Positions 53,050 through 62,882 of a DNA stretch of 64,000 nucleotides are shown piece after piece. This DNA comes from Denitratimonas yunnanensis (SeqCode) (GTDB lineage: Bacteria > Pseudomonadota > Gammaproteobacteria > Xanthomonadales > Xanthomonadaceae): assembly GCA_026410415.1 (NCBI GenBank), contig JAPMLR010000002.1:351010-415009 (forward strand), read 5' to 3'. Each line of letters opens with the position of its first letter. Position 1 is the first letter of the stretch. The translations under genes were made by a program, and so were the position numbers. The notes under the pieces are model-generated. The model had not been told where the DNA came from and made no database searches. It saw only the letters and a list, made by a program, of their open reading frames with translations.

Positions 53050-53781
53050 ATGAACACGCAACGCACCAAGTGGCTGCTTCCGGCGACGATCACCGCCGCC
53101 TGTCTGCTGATGGCCGCCTGTCGCAACGATGCGCCTGTGGCAGTCAGCCCGCCGCCACCTCCGGCTCCTGCCGAATCCGCACAGGCACCTGAGGTTGCAC
53201 CGCCTGCGCCAACGGAGGCCGTTGCGGCCACGCCGCAAGCCCCGACCGCACCGGAGGCACCACCCGTGCCTTCGGCTCCTGCCGCACCTGCACCTGCACC
53301 TGCACCTGCACCTGCACCTGCACCTGCACCTAGGCCTTCGACACCCGCCGTGCAATATGCGCAGGTGATCAGCGTCACGCCGGTGCGCCAGTCACAGGAC
53401 AACCCGAAAGAGGTATGCCGCGACGTGGAGGTGGTCTATCAGGCTGCGCCCAAGGACGAACACAAGATCGCCGGCACCGCCATCGGCGCCATTGTCGGCG
53501 GCGCCATCGGCAACCAGGTCGGTGACGGCAAGGGGCGCGATGCGGCTCGTATCGCCGGGGCCGTGGCCGGCGCGGCGGCAGGCCGCAAGATCCAGGAAAA
53601 CCAGCAGGCCAAGAAGGCCGAAACCCGCATCGAGCAGCAGTGCGAAACGGTCAACGATCCCACCTTCGTCACCGTGGCGTACGACATCGTCTACAGCTAC
53701 AACGGCCAGACACACAGCGCGCGTGTCGCCGAGGATCCGGGCGAGCGCATCAAGCTTCCGGTGCGCAGCATCGACGAGTGA
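53050..53781 (+). CDS. Glycine-zipper lipoprotein with Ala-Pro linker
   Basis: A 243-residue envelope protein. A lipobox (LLMAAC, Cys about residue 24) ends the signal peptide. A linker rich in Pro and Ala, with eight or more AP repeats, leads to a 17-kDa/SlyB-like glycine zipper (GTAIGAIVGGAIGNQVGDGK, AGAVAGAAAGRKIQENQ) and a C-terminal beta-rich part. GGAGGAA lies 6-9 bases before the ATG. Likely outer-membrane-anchored; function unknown. A strong terminator follows. Confidence 0.85.
   Translation: MNTQRTKWLLPATITAACLLMAACRNDAPVAVSPPPPPAPAESAQAPEVAPPAPTEAVAATPQAPTAPEAPPVPSAPAAPAPAPAPAPAPAPAPRPSTPAVQYAQVISVTPVRQSQDNPKEVCRDVEVVYQAAPKDEHKIAGTAIGAIVGGAIGNQVGDGKGRDAARIAGAVAGAAAGRKIQENQQAKKAETRIEQQCETVNDPTFVTVAYDIVYSYNGQTHSARVAEDPGERIKLPVRSIDE
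53284..53331 (+). repeat. Hexanucleotide microsatellite (GCACCT)x8
   Basis: Eight perfect copies of GCACCT, each encoding Ala-Pro, inside the lipoprotein linker. Slippage would change linker length by two residues per unit without a frameshift. Confidence 0.95.
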
Positions 53782-53805
53782 TGTCGGCGGTCGAGTGAAC
53801 CAGAC

Positions 53806-53833
53806 AAAAGGCCCGGACAATTCCGGGCCTTTT
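53806..53833. terminator. Bidirectional intrinsic terminator
   Basis: AAAAGGCCCGGA and TCCGGGCCTTTT form a perfect 12-base-pair stem around CAAT, with T-runs for both strands. It ends the lipoprotein gene and the convergent speD. Confidence 0.9.
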
Positions 53834-53882
53834 GCATGCGTCCGGCCCGAGGGCGCACTCGACAGGCCTTCACGCCATCGGG

Positions 53883-54698
53883 TCAGTCCAGATTGCGTCC
53901 GTGGAACAGTTCTTCGATCTCGCGGCGCAATTGCATCTCGATGCGCTGGCGCTCCTTGAACGACAGGTTCTTGGCCTTCTCCTCGAAGAGGTAGGTGTCC
54001 AGATCGAAATCCTTCAGGTGCATCTTGGTGTGGAAGATGTTTTCCTGATAGACGTTCACGTCGAACATTTCGTAACGCGTCTTGATGCTCTTGGCCAGGA
54101 AGTCCTGGATCGAGTTGATCTTGTGGTCGATGAAGTGCTTCTTGCCCTTCACGTCACGGGTGAATCCGCGCACGCGGTAGTCCATCACCACGATGTCCGA
54201 TTCGAAGCTCTCGATCAGGTAGTTCAACGCCTTCAGTGGCGAAATCACGCCGCAGGTGGCGACATCGATGTCGGCACGGAACGTGGCGATGCCGTTCTGG
54301 GGATGCGTCTCGGGGTAGGTATGGACAGTGATGTGGCTCTTGTCCAGATGCGCAACGACGCTGGCGTCCTGATGCTCGCGCATCGCACCCGGCAGGATTT
54401 CCTTGCCGGCCGCCTTCTTGTCGATGACCGGTTCTTCGGAGATCAGGATCGTCACCGAGGCACCCTGCGGGTCGTAGTCCTGTCGGGCCACGTTGAGGAT
54501 GTTGGCGCCGATGATTTCGGCGACATCGGTGAGGATCTGAGTCAGCCGCTCGGCGTTGTAGGCCTCGTCGATGTACTCGATGTAGCGCTGGCGTTGATCT
54601 TCGGTGACCGCGTAGCAGACATCGTAGATGTTGAAGCTCAGGGCTTTGGTGAGGTTGTTGAAGCCCTGGAGCTTCAGGCGCGGCAGTGGTTTGACCAC
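53883..54698 (-). CDS. speD: S-adenosylmethionine decarboxylase proenzyme
   Basis: A 271-residue E. coli-type SpeD making decarboxylated SAM for spermidine. Self-cleavage gives the pyruvoyl group at S121 in [14 protein letters not shown]; the pro-residues and [21 protein letters not shown] are conserved. In Xanthomonadales speD stands next to clp, as here (divergent). Length is normal. Confidence 0.95.
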   Translation of the reverse strand: MVKPLPRLKLQGFNNLTKALSFNIYDVCYAVTEDQRQRYIEYIDEAYNAERLTQILTDVAEIIGANILNVARQDYDPQGASVTILISEEPVIDKKAAGKEILPGAMREHQDASVVAHLDKSHITVHTYPETHPQNGIATFRADIDVATCGVISPLKALNYLIESFESDIVVMDYRVRGFTRDVKGKKHFIDHKINSIQDFLAKSIKTRYEMFDVNVYQENIFHTKMHLKDFDLDTYLFEEKAKNLSFKERQRIEMQLRREIEELFHGRNLD

Positions 54699-54837
54699 CA
54701 GAGGTTCCTTAGGTAATGGCGGAAAGGCGCGAATTATCGGACAAACCGGGCGCAGAACGAAATGCGATCCTGAACATGCATTGATCCGCGCGCGATGTGG
54801 CGTCTAAGCTAGAGTGATGCATCGCTGGGGGCAGGAC

Positions 54838-55539
54838 ATGAGTACCATTCGTTTTCCATTGCAGGAAGCCCTGCGTCGGCCACAACGTCCCGACGCATTG
54901 GCTCCGGTCGATCAAACCATTCCGCGCTTCCTCGCCCATTGTCACCGGAGGCGTTACGCTGCGCGCAAGGACGTGTTCCGGCCCGGCGATGCCGCCACGA
55001 CGATGTACTACGTGATCAGCGGTTCGCTCAGTGTGCTCAGTGAAGAGGAAGAGGGCCGCGAACTGGTGCTCACTTACATCAATGCGGGCGAATTCGTCGG
55101 GGAAACGGGCATCTTCATCAGTGCGCCGCAGCGTGAGGTGACCCTGCGCACCCGTACCGCCTGCGAACTGGCGGAGATCAGCTACGAGCGGCTGCTCACG
55201 CTTTTCAGCGGCACGTTGCGTGAGGAGTGTCCACGTCTGCTGTTCGCCATCGGCAGCCAGATCACGCGTCGCCTGATGCATGCCGGTCGCAAGGCCAGTC
55301 GCCTGGCCTTCATGGATGTGACCAATCGCATCGCCAATACCATCGTGGACCTGTGTCAGGAGCCCGACGCGATGTCGCATCCTGAAGGCACGCAGATCCG
55401 GGTGTCGCGGCAGGAGCTGGCCCGCATCGTCGGCTGTTCGCGCGAGATGGCCGGGCGCGTGCTCAAGCAACTGGAAGAACGCGGCATGCTGCGCGCGCGC
55501 GGCAAGACCATCGTGGTGTTGGGGGAACGCCCCCGCTGA
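54838..55539 (+). CDS. clp: CRP/FNR-family regulator Clp
   Basis: A 233-residue homologue of the Xanthomonas Clp regulator, a CRP-like protein that responds to cyclic di-GMP. The cyclic-nucleotide-binding barrel has VFRPGDAATTMYYVISGSLS and NAGEFVGETGIFI; the dimer helix and the C-terminal helix-turn-helix VSRQELARIVGCSREMAGRV follow. The chosen ATG has GGGGCAGGAC just upstream; seven residues upstream are also in frame. Convergent with a diguanylate cyclase gene. Clp controls exoenzymes, pili and biofilm in relatives, so a wide role is probable. Confidence 0.92.
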   Translation: MSTIRFPLQEALRRPQRPDALAPVDQTIPRFLAHCHRRRYAARKDVFRPGDAATTMYYVISGSLSVLSEEEEGRELVLTYINAGEFVGETGIFISAPQREVTLRTRTACELAEISYERLLTLFSGTLREECPRLLFAIGSQITRRLMHAGRKASRLAFMDVTNRIANTIVDLCQEPDAMSHPEGTQIRVSRQELARIVGCSREMAGRVLKQLEERGMLRARGKTIVVLGERPR

Positions 55540-55560
55540 TTCATGTGGCGTCGGGGTCGA

Positions 55561-58500
55561 TCAGTCGCTCGCCATCACCCGATTGCGGCCGCCCTCCTTG
55601 GCCAGATAGAGGCGTCGGTCGGCTTGCCCCACGATCTGGCTTGGTGTTTCGTCGGGTTGCCACTGCGCCACGCCGATACTGACCGAGCAGGAGATACGCT
55701 GTCCATTGGCCAGCAGCGCGCTGCTTCGAGCGATATCGGCTGCGAGCTCACGCAGGTGGGTGGTGGCGGATGCGAGCGCGAGGTCGGGCAGTACGAGCAG
55801 GAACTCCTCGCCGCCATAGCGTGCGATGTCGCCGGGAGCGACGAAGTCCGCCTTGGCCAGCAAGCCACCGATGTGGCGCAGTACGGTATCGCCGGCTTCG
55901 TGCCCATGTTCGTCGTTGATGTGCTTGAATCGGTCGATGTCGAGCAGGGCCACGCACAGGGATGCGCCGGAGGTTGCCGCGGTGCCTATCGCCTCGGCCA
56001 GCCGTGCTTCGCCGGCGCGGCGGTTGCTCAGCCCGGTGAGGTCATCGTGGCTGGCTTGATGGGCAAGCTGGCGCAACAGTGATTCACGCTCCCGTCCTGC
56101 TTGCTGGAGTGCCTCGTTCTTGGTGCGCAGTTCGTGCGTGCGTTTTTCGATGATGCGGGTCAGTTGCGCCTGGCGGCGACGGTAACTGGCCGAGCGCCAG
56201 AGCAGCAATGCAAAAATCGCTACCGCCAACCCCAGTGACACCAATGCCAGGAACCACGGCCGTTGCCAGTACGAAGGCAGGCGTTCCAGTTCCAGCGTGG
56301 CCACGGAGATGTCGTGCGGCGCCTCCCAGTCCACTGGAGCCATCGCTGCCTGCACTTCAAAGCGCAGCGTGCCGGAGGGCAGGTTGGTATACACCGCCTC
56401 GGTGTCGTTGCCCGCATCCACCCAGTCGTGATCGAAGCCGACCATGCGGTAGCGGTAGCGTACGCCAGGCGGGTCGCGGAAATGCAGGCCGATGTAGCGC
56501 ACCACGACGCGCCTGATATCGGGGGCCAGAACATGGCGTCGGGTTGGAGACAGGGGCCGGGCATCGGCACTGATGCTTTCGATCCGTACCGGCACCTGCA
56601 CGTGGTTCCGCACGGCCGTGGCTTCCGGATCGATCACCGCCACACCGAGTGCAGTCGGTAGCCACAGTCGGCCACGCGCGTCGAGATCCCCGGCGGGTCC
56701 GCTGCCGCCGTTGCATTGGCTGCTGGGCATGCCGCTGGCCTGATTCAGGATGTCGATCGACAGTGCAGTGCGCGTGCCGGCATCGATCTGGTCCAGTTGC
56801 GCGGGGTCGATCCGGAACACGCCCCGGTTGCTGCACGCCCAGAGTGCGCCCGTGTGGTCTTCGAGCAGGCGGAACAGGGTCTCGTTGGGCAGACCGTTGC
56901 GGCGGTCGTAGGGCGTGAACCGGCCCTCACGCAGTCGCAGCAGACCGTGATCGGAGCCGATGAAAACGTTGCCGTCGCCGGTTTCCAGCACATCGAAGCT
57001 GCCAATGCCTGGGAAGTCCCTGCCTGAAAGCCAGCGCTGGATACGCCCGTCCGGATGCCAGCGCATCAAGCCATTGGCGAGTGCGATCCAGAGGCCGCCA
57101 TTGCGGGCCGGAACGAGGCCGCGCACGAAGCTGCCCGGCTGCCCCGGCACATCCTCCATGGGTTCGATGCGGCCATCCGGGTGACGTCGCGCCAGTCCGC
57201 TGGTGGTGCCGATCCAGAGGCTGCCGTCGCCGGTCTCCTGCAAGGCGCGAATGTGTTTCGAGGGCAATGCTCCGGTTTTCCGGAGTTCCCGCGCTCCCGC
57301 TTCGGTGGAGAAATGCAGGACGCCGCGGTCGTAGGTGCCCAGCCACAGGCCGCCATCGCCTGCCTCTGCCAGCGCCAGCACCGAGGAATCCAGTTCTCCC
57401 AACGGCAGCGGCTCGAAGGTGTCGTCCCGCCAGCGGTCCACTCCCTGTGCGTGGCCGACATACATGAAGCCGTCGCTGTGGCGCAGGATCGTGCGGGCAT
57501 AGTTGTCGCCCAGGCCGCGCGCGGCATCCAGTCCGAAGGCCGGTGCATCGGCGATGCGATGCAACCCGTTCGTGGTGCCGGCCCAGAGCAGGCCCTCTTG
57601 GTCTTCGATCAGTGCCGGGCTGCCGCGCCCGTGCAGGCCGTCGGACGCACCCATGGTTTCAACGTTGCCGTCATGATGGCGGACCAGTCCGCCCGCCGAG
57701 AGATTCAGCCAGAGCGCGCCATTGCGGTCTTCGAGCAATGACTCGATCTGCTCGTCCAGCAGCAGGCGCGCGCGGGCATCGCCTTCCAGCACGAAGGCGC
57801 CATGATCGCCACCGATCACCAGGCTGCCGTCGCTGCGTCGCAGCAGCGCACGTACATGGGTGCCGTCCAGACCGTGCTCGCTACCCCAGTCGTCGAGGCG
57901 CTCATCGCGGAAATGGAACAACCCGCGCTCGCTGCCGATCAGCATGCCGTCCTCGCCGATGGCAAGCAGCGAGAACACCACGCCAGGCGGCAGGCCGAGG
58001 TCCTGGAGGCTCTCCAGTCGTCCGTCAGGCCACAGTCGCAAGGCCGAGCGGTCGGTGCCGATCCACAGGCTGCCATCGTGTGCCCGAGCCAGAGAGATGA
58101 CACGCAGGCGCATCTCCACGGTTGGTTCGAGCCGCGACCAGATCCCGTCGGCCAGTCGCACCACGCCATGCTGCATCGTGCCGAACAGCAGTGCATCGTC
58201 GGTATCGCGCAGGATCGTGCGCACGCCGACCAGTGGGATGCCCGGCACGCTCTGATCGTCGAACGCGGTGAAGTCGCGTCCGTTGAAGCGTGCTGCGCCC
58301 TCCCAGGATCCGATCCACAGATAGCCTTCGCTGTCCTGGGCGACGGTATGCACGAAATTGTGCGGGAGGCCGGCCTCCATCGTCCATGCCGTGAGCAGGT
58401 ATTCGCTGACGTGGCGGGCAGGATCGAGCGCCGGCGCCACGCACGGAAAGAGCGCGAGCAGCAGAGCCAGCAAGCGGTCGACGAGACGATGCAGTGTCAG

Positions 58501-58641
58501 GTCCCCATCGCGGAGAAAGCACGAGTATGCCGCGATTCGGGCGATGAAGGGGCGGAAGCGGGCGGTTCGGTCTTTCGTGCAGGGATCCCGCCGGAGCTCG
58601 GGTGTGTTCGTGGGCCGGGAAGGGCGATGCGGATCCCTCAT
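55561..58641 (-). CDS. Two-component-regulator-propeller diguanylate cyclase
   Basis: A large sensor enzyme (up to 1026 residues). A signal anchor (RLLALLLALFPCVAPALD) leads to a periplasmic sensor of 12 or more Reg_prop repeats (GYLWIGSWEGAARF, GSLWIGTDRSALRL, GALWACSNRGVFRI), a Y_Y_Y domain (VRYIGLHFRDPPGVRYRYRM), one helix (PWFLALVSLGLAVAIFALLL), a coiled coil and a GGDEF domain. The active site is intact: RYGGEEFLLVLP. It should make c-di-GMP in response to a periplasmic signal. The first 50 residues are doubtful; start could lie nearer to 58473. It faces clp tail to tail. Confidence 0.9.
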   Translation of the reverse strand: MRDPHRPSRPTNTPELRRDPCTKDRTARFRPFIARIAAYSCFLRDGDLTLHRLVDRLLALLLALFPCVAPALDPARHVSEYLLTAWTMEAGLPHNFVHTVAQDSEGYLWIGSWEGAARFNGRDFTAFDDQSVPGIPLVGVRTILRDTDDALLFGTMQHGVVRLADGIWSRLEPTVEMRLRVISLARAHDGSLWIGTDRSALRLWPDGRLESLQDLGLPPGVVFSLLAIGEDGMLIGSERGLFHFRDERLDDWGSEHGLDGTHVRALLRRSDGSLVIGGDHGAFVLEGDARARLLLDEQIESLLEDRNGALWLNLSAGGLVRHHDGNVETMGASDGLHGRGSPALIEDQEGLLWAGTTNGLHRIADAPAFGLDAARGLGDNYARTILRHSDGFMYVGHAQGVDRWRDDTFEPLPLGELDSSVLALAEAGDGGLWLGTYDRGVLHFSTEAGARELRKTGALPSKHIRALQETGDGSLWIGTTSGLARRHPDGRIEPMEDVPGQPGSFVRGLVPARNGGLWIALANGLMRWHPDGRIQRWLSGRDFPGIGSFDVLETGDGNVFIGSDHGLLRLREGRFTPYDRRNGLPNETLFRLLEDHTGALWACSNRGVFRIDPAQLDQIDAGTRTALSIDILNQASGMPSSQCNGGSGPAGDLDARGRLWLPTALGVAVIDPEATAVRNHVQVPVRIESISADARPLSPTRRHVLAPDIRRVVVRYIGLHFRDPPGVRYRYRMVGFDHDWVDAGNDTEAVYTNLPSGTLRFEVQAAMAPVDWEAPHDISVATLELERLPSYWQRPWFLALVSLGLAVAIFALLLWRSASYRRRQAQLTRIIEKRTHELRTKNEALQQAGRERESLLRQLAHQASHDDLTGLSNRRAGEARLAEAIGTAATSGASLCVALLDIDRFKHINDEHGHEAGDTVLRHIGGLLAKADFVAPGDIARYGGEEFLLVLPDLALASATTHLRELAADIARSSALLANGQRISCSVSIGVAQWQPDETPSQIVGQADRRLYLAKEGGRNRVMASD

Positions 58642-58674
58642 GCGATCATCGCGCGAGGCATCCAGGCATGCGGA

Positions 58675-59472
58675 TCAGGCGAACAGGCGTGCCAACTCGT
58701 CGCCCGGTACGGGGGCCCGCATGAAAGCTTCGCCGACGAGAAACGCATGGATCCCCGCAGTGCGCATCCTTGCCACGTCGCTCGGCCCGAGGATGCCGCT
58801 TTCGGTGACGATGAGACGGTCGTCGGGCACGGCGTTTTTCAGCACGAGCGTGGTGTCGAGCGATACCTCGAAGGTGCGCAAGTTGCGGTTGTTCACGCCC
58901 AGAATCACTCCGGGCGCGGCGGGCAGTGCCAGTGCCCGGGCCAGTTCGTCGGCATCGTGGACTTCCACCAGCACATCCAGGCCAAGCGCCAGTGCGTGCA
59001 TCGCCAGCTCGTTGAGCTGGGTGTCGTCGAGCGCGGCGACGATCAACAGGATGCAGTCTGCCCCGAGCGCACGCGCCTCGGTCACTTGATAGGCATCGAT
59101 GGTGAAATCCTTGCGCAGGACCGGCAGCGAACAGGCAGCGCGGGCCTGTTGAAGATAGGCATCGGCGCCCTGGAAGAAATCCACGTCGGTCAGCACCGAG
59201 AGGCAGGCCGCGCCGCCGGCCTCGTAGCTGGCGGCGATCTGCGCCGGATCGAAGTCCGCGCGGATCAGCCCCTTGGACGGGCTGGCCTTTTTCACCTCGG
59301 CGATCACCGCCGCCTTGCCGCCTGCGATCTTGGCCTCCAGCGCAGCCGCGAAACCGCGTGCCGGCGGCATCGCGGCGGCCTGCTGCTGCAGCGTGTCCAA
59401 CGCAACCGTCTTGCGCCGTTGCGCCACTTCCTCGACCTTGCGCGCGATGATCCGCGCCAGGATGTCGTTCAT
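58675..59472 (-). CDS. trpC: Indole-3-glycerol-phosphate synthase
   Basis: A 265-residue TIM-barrel enzyme of tryptophan synthesis. Conserved blocks are [20 protein letters not shown] (catalytic Lys), [44 protein letters not shown] and [15 protein letters not shown]. Coupled to trpD by ATGA. Confidence 0.97.
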   Translation of the reverse strand: MNDILARIIARKVEEVAQRRKTVALDTLQQQAAAMPPARGFAAALEAKIAGGKAAVIAEVKKASPSKGLIRADFDPAQIAASYEAGGAACLSVLTDVDFFQGADAYLQQARAACSLPVLRKDFTIDAYQVTEARALGADCILLIVAALDDTQLNELAMHALALGLDVLVEVHDADELARALALPAAPGVILGVNNRNLRTFEVSLDTTLVLKNAVPDDRLIVTESGILGPSDVARMRTAGIHAFLVGEAFMRAPVPGDELARLFA

Positions 59473-60518
59473 GCCGCCGCTCCTTCCTCATCGCGCAGCC
59501 GGCGCGTGGTGGCGATGAACTGGTCCAGACGCTGGCGTGCCGCGCCCGATGCCAGCGTCTGTCGCGCCAGCGCGATGCCGTCGGCGATCGAATCGGCGCG
59601 CCCGGCCACATACAGCGCGGCGCCGGCATTGAGCGCCACGATCTCGCGCGGCAGACCATCGACGTTGTCGAGCGCTTCCAGCAGCATCGTGCGCGACTCG
59701 TCGGCGTTGGCCACGCGCAGGTTGCGGCTGGCCGCCATCGCAATGCCGAAATCCTCCGGATGGATCTCGTATTCGCGCACCACGCCGTCGCGCAACTCGC
59801 CCACCAGGGTGCCGGCGCCCAGCGAAATCTCGTCCATGCCGTCGCGCCCCCAGACCACCAGCGCGCGCTGTGCGCCGAGGCGCTGCAGCACGCGCACCTG
59901 GATGCCGACCAGATCCGGATGGAACACGCCCATCAGGATGTTCGGCGCCCCGGCCGGATTGGTAAGCGGACCGAGGATGTTGAACATCGTCCGCACGCCC
60001 ATTTCACGCCGCACCGGCGCCACGTTCTTCATCGCCGGATGGTGGATCGGCGCGAACATGAAGCCGATGCCGACCTCCGCGATGCACTGCGCCACCTGCG
60101 CCGGCTGCAGATCCACCACCGCGCCCAGCGCCTCGATCACATCGGCGCTGCCGGAACTGGACGACACGCTGCGCCCGCCGTGCTTGGCGACCTGGGCGCC
60201 GGCGGCGGCGGCCACGAAGATGCTGGCGGTGGAAATATTGAAGGTGTTGGCGCCATCGCCGCCGGTGCCGACGATATCGACGAAGTTCCGCGCATCCGGT
60301 ACCTCGACCTTGGCTGCGAATTCGCGCATCACCTGCGCCGCGCCGGCGATTTCCCCGACGGTTTCCTTCTTCACCCGCAAGCCCGACAGGATCGCCGCCG
60401 TCATCACCGCAGACACTTCGCCGCGCATGATCTGGCGCATCAGCTGCACCATTTCATCGTGGAAAATCTCGCGGTGTTCGATCGTGCGTTGCAGTGCTTC
60501 CTGGGGCGTGATGGTCAT
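59469..60518 (-). CDS. trpD: Anthranilate phosphoribosyltransferase
   Basis: A 349-residue type III PRTase transferring ribose phosphate from PRPP to anthranilate. Signature stretches are [38 protein letters not shown] and [20 protein letters not shown] 60518 is the family start; the longer open frame upstream is a chance extension into the GNAT gene antisense. The anthranilate synthase genes are not in the window. Confidence 0.97.
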   Translation of the reverse strand: MTITPQEALQRTIEHREIFHDEMVQLMRQIMRGEVSAVMTAAILSGLRVKKETVGEIAGAAQVMREFAAKVEVPDARNFVDIVGTGGDGANTFNISTASIFVAAAAGAQVAKHGGRSVSSSSGSADVIEALGAVVDLQPAQVAQCIAEVGIGFMFAPIHHPAMKNVAPVRREMGVRTMFNILGPLTNPAGAPNILMGVFHPDLVGIQVRVLQRLGAQRALVVWGRDGMDEISLGAGTLVGELRDGVVREYEIHPEDFGIAMAASRNLRVANADESRTMLLEALDNVDGLPREIVALNAGAALYVAGRADSIADGIALARQTLASGAARQRLDQFIATTRRLRDEEGAAA

Positions 60519-60643
60519 GTCGATGGTGCAAGGCAAAGGGAACGGGGCATTGTAGTCGCTTGCCGGATGCGCGATCCGGTGGCGGCCGGTGATTTCGCGA
60601 AGATCGTGCGCCGGTCCGGCCCGCCTTGCCGTCGGCCCGGTCC

Positions 60644-61147
60644 TCAGCACCGCTCGCCGTTCGGACCCAGCCGCAGTTCGAAGCGCAAGGCGTCGCAGCC
60701 GTCCTCGTAGTAGGCCCGGTGGCGTCCGAACTCGACCCAGCCTTCGCGGCGGTACAGCGCGATGGCGGCGGCATTGTCGGCGCGCACCTCCAGCCGCAAC
60801 CGCTCCCTGCCGCAGAGCGTCGCCTGCCGACAAGCGTCGGCCAGCAATACGGCAGCCAGGCCAAGGCGGCGGAAACCCGGGTCGACTACCATCGAATACA
60901 GCCGCGCCACCTTGCTGTCGCGCCGCAAGAGGATCAGGGCATACCCGGCGATCTGCGCCTCGCTGAGCACCACCCGAAGCCGTGCCGCGGGCGAGGCCAG
61001 ATGATGGCGGAATTGCCGCGACGAGAGCCGGTCTCCGGGAAACAGCGACTCCAGCTCCAGCAGGCGGGGCACGTCGTCGGGGCGTGCGTCGCGCAGGCTG
61101 TGGCGTGGTCGGGAGATCGGGTCTGCGATGGTCACGGGGGTGCTCAT
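60644..61147 (-). CDS. GNAT-family acetyltransferase (GNAT/C39-type, lone GNAT domain)
   Basis: A 167-residue GNAT enzyme. Motif A ([19 protein letters not shown]) and motif B ([22 protein letters not shown]) are clear, ending [17 protein letters not shown]. That ending is typical of the N-terminal domain of GNAT/peptidase C39 proteins that usually pair with RimK-type ligases, but here no C39 domain follows. It is divergent from the RimK-like gene with a 99-base gap. Substrate, perhaps a peptide or protein amine, is unknown. Confidence 0.82.
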   Translation of the reverse strand: MSTPVTIADPISRPRHSLRDARPDDVPRLLELESLFPGDRLSSRQFRHHLASPAARLRVVLSEAQIAGYALILLRRDSKVARLYSMVVDPGFRRLGLAAVLLADACRQATLCGRERLRLEVRADNAAAIALYRREGWVEFGRHRAYYEDGCDALRFELRLGPNGERC

Positions 61148-61246
61148 GAATGCGGTCCAACAGGTCTCCGGATACCGCCGTAGGCATCACCGGATTCTGT
61201 CAGAATCGCCGCCGTTCCGCGTCCTCAGGACGCATGCAGGCCAGCC

Positions 61247-62743
61247 ATGAGCCGCCTTGTCATCGTCGTCGAAAAGCCCTCCGACTGGGGTTCCTACTAC
61301 CCATCGGACAACGTCGTTTCCGCCACGGACTACCTCAAGGACACCGCGCCTGCGAGTACCGACGAGCGTGTCCAGGTCATCAACCTGTGCCGCAGTTACA
61401 AGTACCTTGGGGTGGGGTATTACGTTTCGCTGCTGGCCGAGGCGCGCGGACATCGCGTGATTCCCTCGGTGCGCACGATCAACGACCTGCGGCGCCGCTC
61501 GCTGTACGGGTTGGACATCGGCGATCTCAACCAGCGCCTCAGCAAGTTCCTGCCGGGAGGCGGCACCGACACGACGAGCTTCGGGTTGCTCGTGTATTTC
61601 GGTCAGACCGGGCATGCGCCGCTGGCCGAAATCGCGCGGCAGGTGTTCGAGGCCTTTCCCTGCCCGATCCTGAAAATCGAATTCGAGCGTCAGCGCATCT
61701 GGCAGATCGCCGCGATCAAGCCCACCGGCCTGCAGACCCTCGACGATGCGCAGGAGGATGCGTTCGCATCGGCGCTGGATGCGTTTTCGCGCAAGATCTG
61801 GCGCAAGCCACGCGCACGCAAGTCATTCCGTTACGACATCGCGATGCTGCACGATCCGAATGAAGCCTTGCCGCCCTCCAACAAACGCGCGCTCAGGCAC
61901 TTTGTCGAGGCCGGCAAGGCACTGGGCATCGAAGTCGATCCGATCACCCGCAACGACTACTCGCGCCTGGCCGAATACGATGGCCTGTTCATCCGCGAAA
62001 CCACTTCGCTGGACAACCACACCTACCGTTTCGCGCACCGCGCCGAACGCGAGGGCATGGTGGTCATCGACGATCCGGTGTCGATCCTGCGCTGCACCAA
62101 CAAGATCTACCTCAACGATCTGCTGCGGGCACGCAAGCTGCCGACGCCCCGCACCGAAGTGGTGTTCCGCGACAATGACGCGCAGCTTGCCGCGCTCGGC
62201 GAATCCCTCGGCTATCCGCTGGTGCTGAAGATTCCCGATGGCTCCTTCTCGCGTGGTGTGGTCAAGGTGGGCAACGAGGAGGCACTGCGCGCCGCAGCGG
62301 CAGAACTGTTCGGACAGAGTGCCCTGCTGATCGCGCAGGAATTCATGTACACCGAGTACGACTGGCGCATCGGCGTGCTCAATGGTCAGGCGCTGTACGC
62401 CTGTCAGTACTTCATGTCGCGCGGACACTGGCAGATCTACGACCATGCCAGCGGGAGCACGAAGGGTGTGCCGCGCTCGGGCGGTTTCAAGACATTGCCG
62501 GTACGCGATGCGCCGTCCGATGTGGTCAAGCTGGCGCTGAAAGCCACCGCAGCCATCGGCGACGGCCTCTATGGTGTGGACATCAAGGCCGATGGCAAGC
62601 GCGTGGCCATCATCGAGGTCAACGACAATCCCTCGATCGATGCGGGCGTGGAAGACGCCTATCTCGGCGAAGACCTGTATCGCCGCATCATGGGAGAGTT
62701 CCTGCGCCGCCTGGAGCGCAAGCGTCTGGGGATCAGCGACTGA
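61247..62743 (+). CDS. RimK-type alpha-L-glutamate ligase with N-terminal extension
   Basis: A 498-residue ATP-grasp ligase. The first about 200 residues form the RimK-like N-terminal domain (VIVVEKPSDWGSYYPSDNVV; SYKYLGVGYYVSLLAEARGH). The C-terminal half is ATP-grasp: VVIDDPVSILRCTNKIYL, PLVLKIPDGSFSRGVVKV and IEVNDNPSIDAGVED with metal ligands. Relatives add amino acids, often glutamate, to protein or peptide carboxylates. It is divergent from the GNAT gene. The ATG follows CAGCC with only weak ribosome site. Target unknown. Confidence 0.88.
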   Translation: MSRLVIVVEKPSDWGSYYPSDNVVSATDYLKDTAPASTDERVQVINLCRSYKYLGVGYYVSLLAEARGHRVIPSVRTINDLRRRSLYGLDIGDLNQRLSKFLPGGGTDTTSFGLLVYFGQTGHAPLAEIARQVFEAFPCPILKIEFERQRIWQIAAIKPTGLQTLDDAQEDAFASALDAFSRKIWRKPRARKSFRYDIAMLHDPNEALPPSNKRALRHFVEAGKALGIEVDPITRNDYSRLAEYDGLFIRETTSLDNHTYRFAHRAEREGMVVIDDPVSILRCTNKIYLNDLLRARKLPTPRTEVVFRDNDAQLAALGESLGYPLVLKIPDGSFSRGVVKVGNEEALRAAAAELFGQSALLIAQEFMYTEYDWRIGVLNGQALYACQYFMSRGHWQIYDHASGSTKGVPRSGGFKTLPVRDAPSDVVKLALKATAAIGDGLYGVDIKADGKRVAIIEVNDNPSIDAGVEDAYLGEDLYRRIMGEFLRRLERKRLGISD

Positions 62744-62882
62744 GCGTTCCGGCACAAGCGAAGCTTCGATGGCACCAGCTGCCGCAGGCCCGACAAGAGC
62801 GGGACGGTGCTTTCGACGGCCACTTGCGCGGCAGCCGCTTGCCGAAAAAAATACGCGTCCCTTGCTGGCATTCCCTGCTCCG

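Noticed and set aside
57802-60555. Very long rightward open frame (over 900 codons)
   Set aside because: It is antisense to the GGDEF gene, trpC and trpD, is rich in unusual repeats of Arg, Gln and His, and matches no family. High GC explains long shadow frames.
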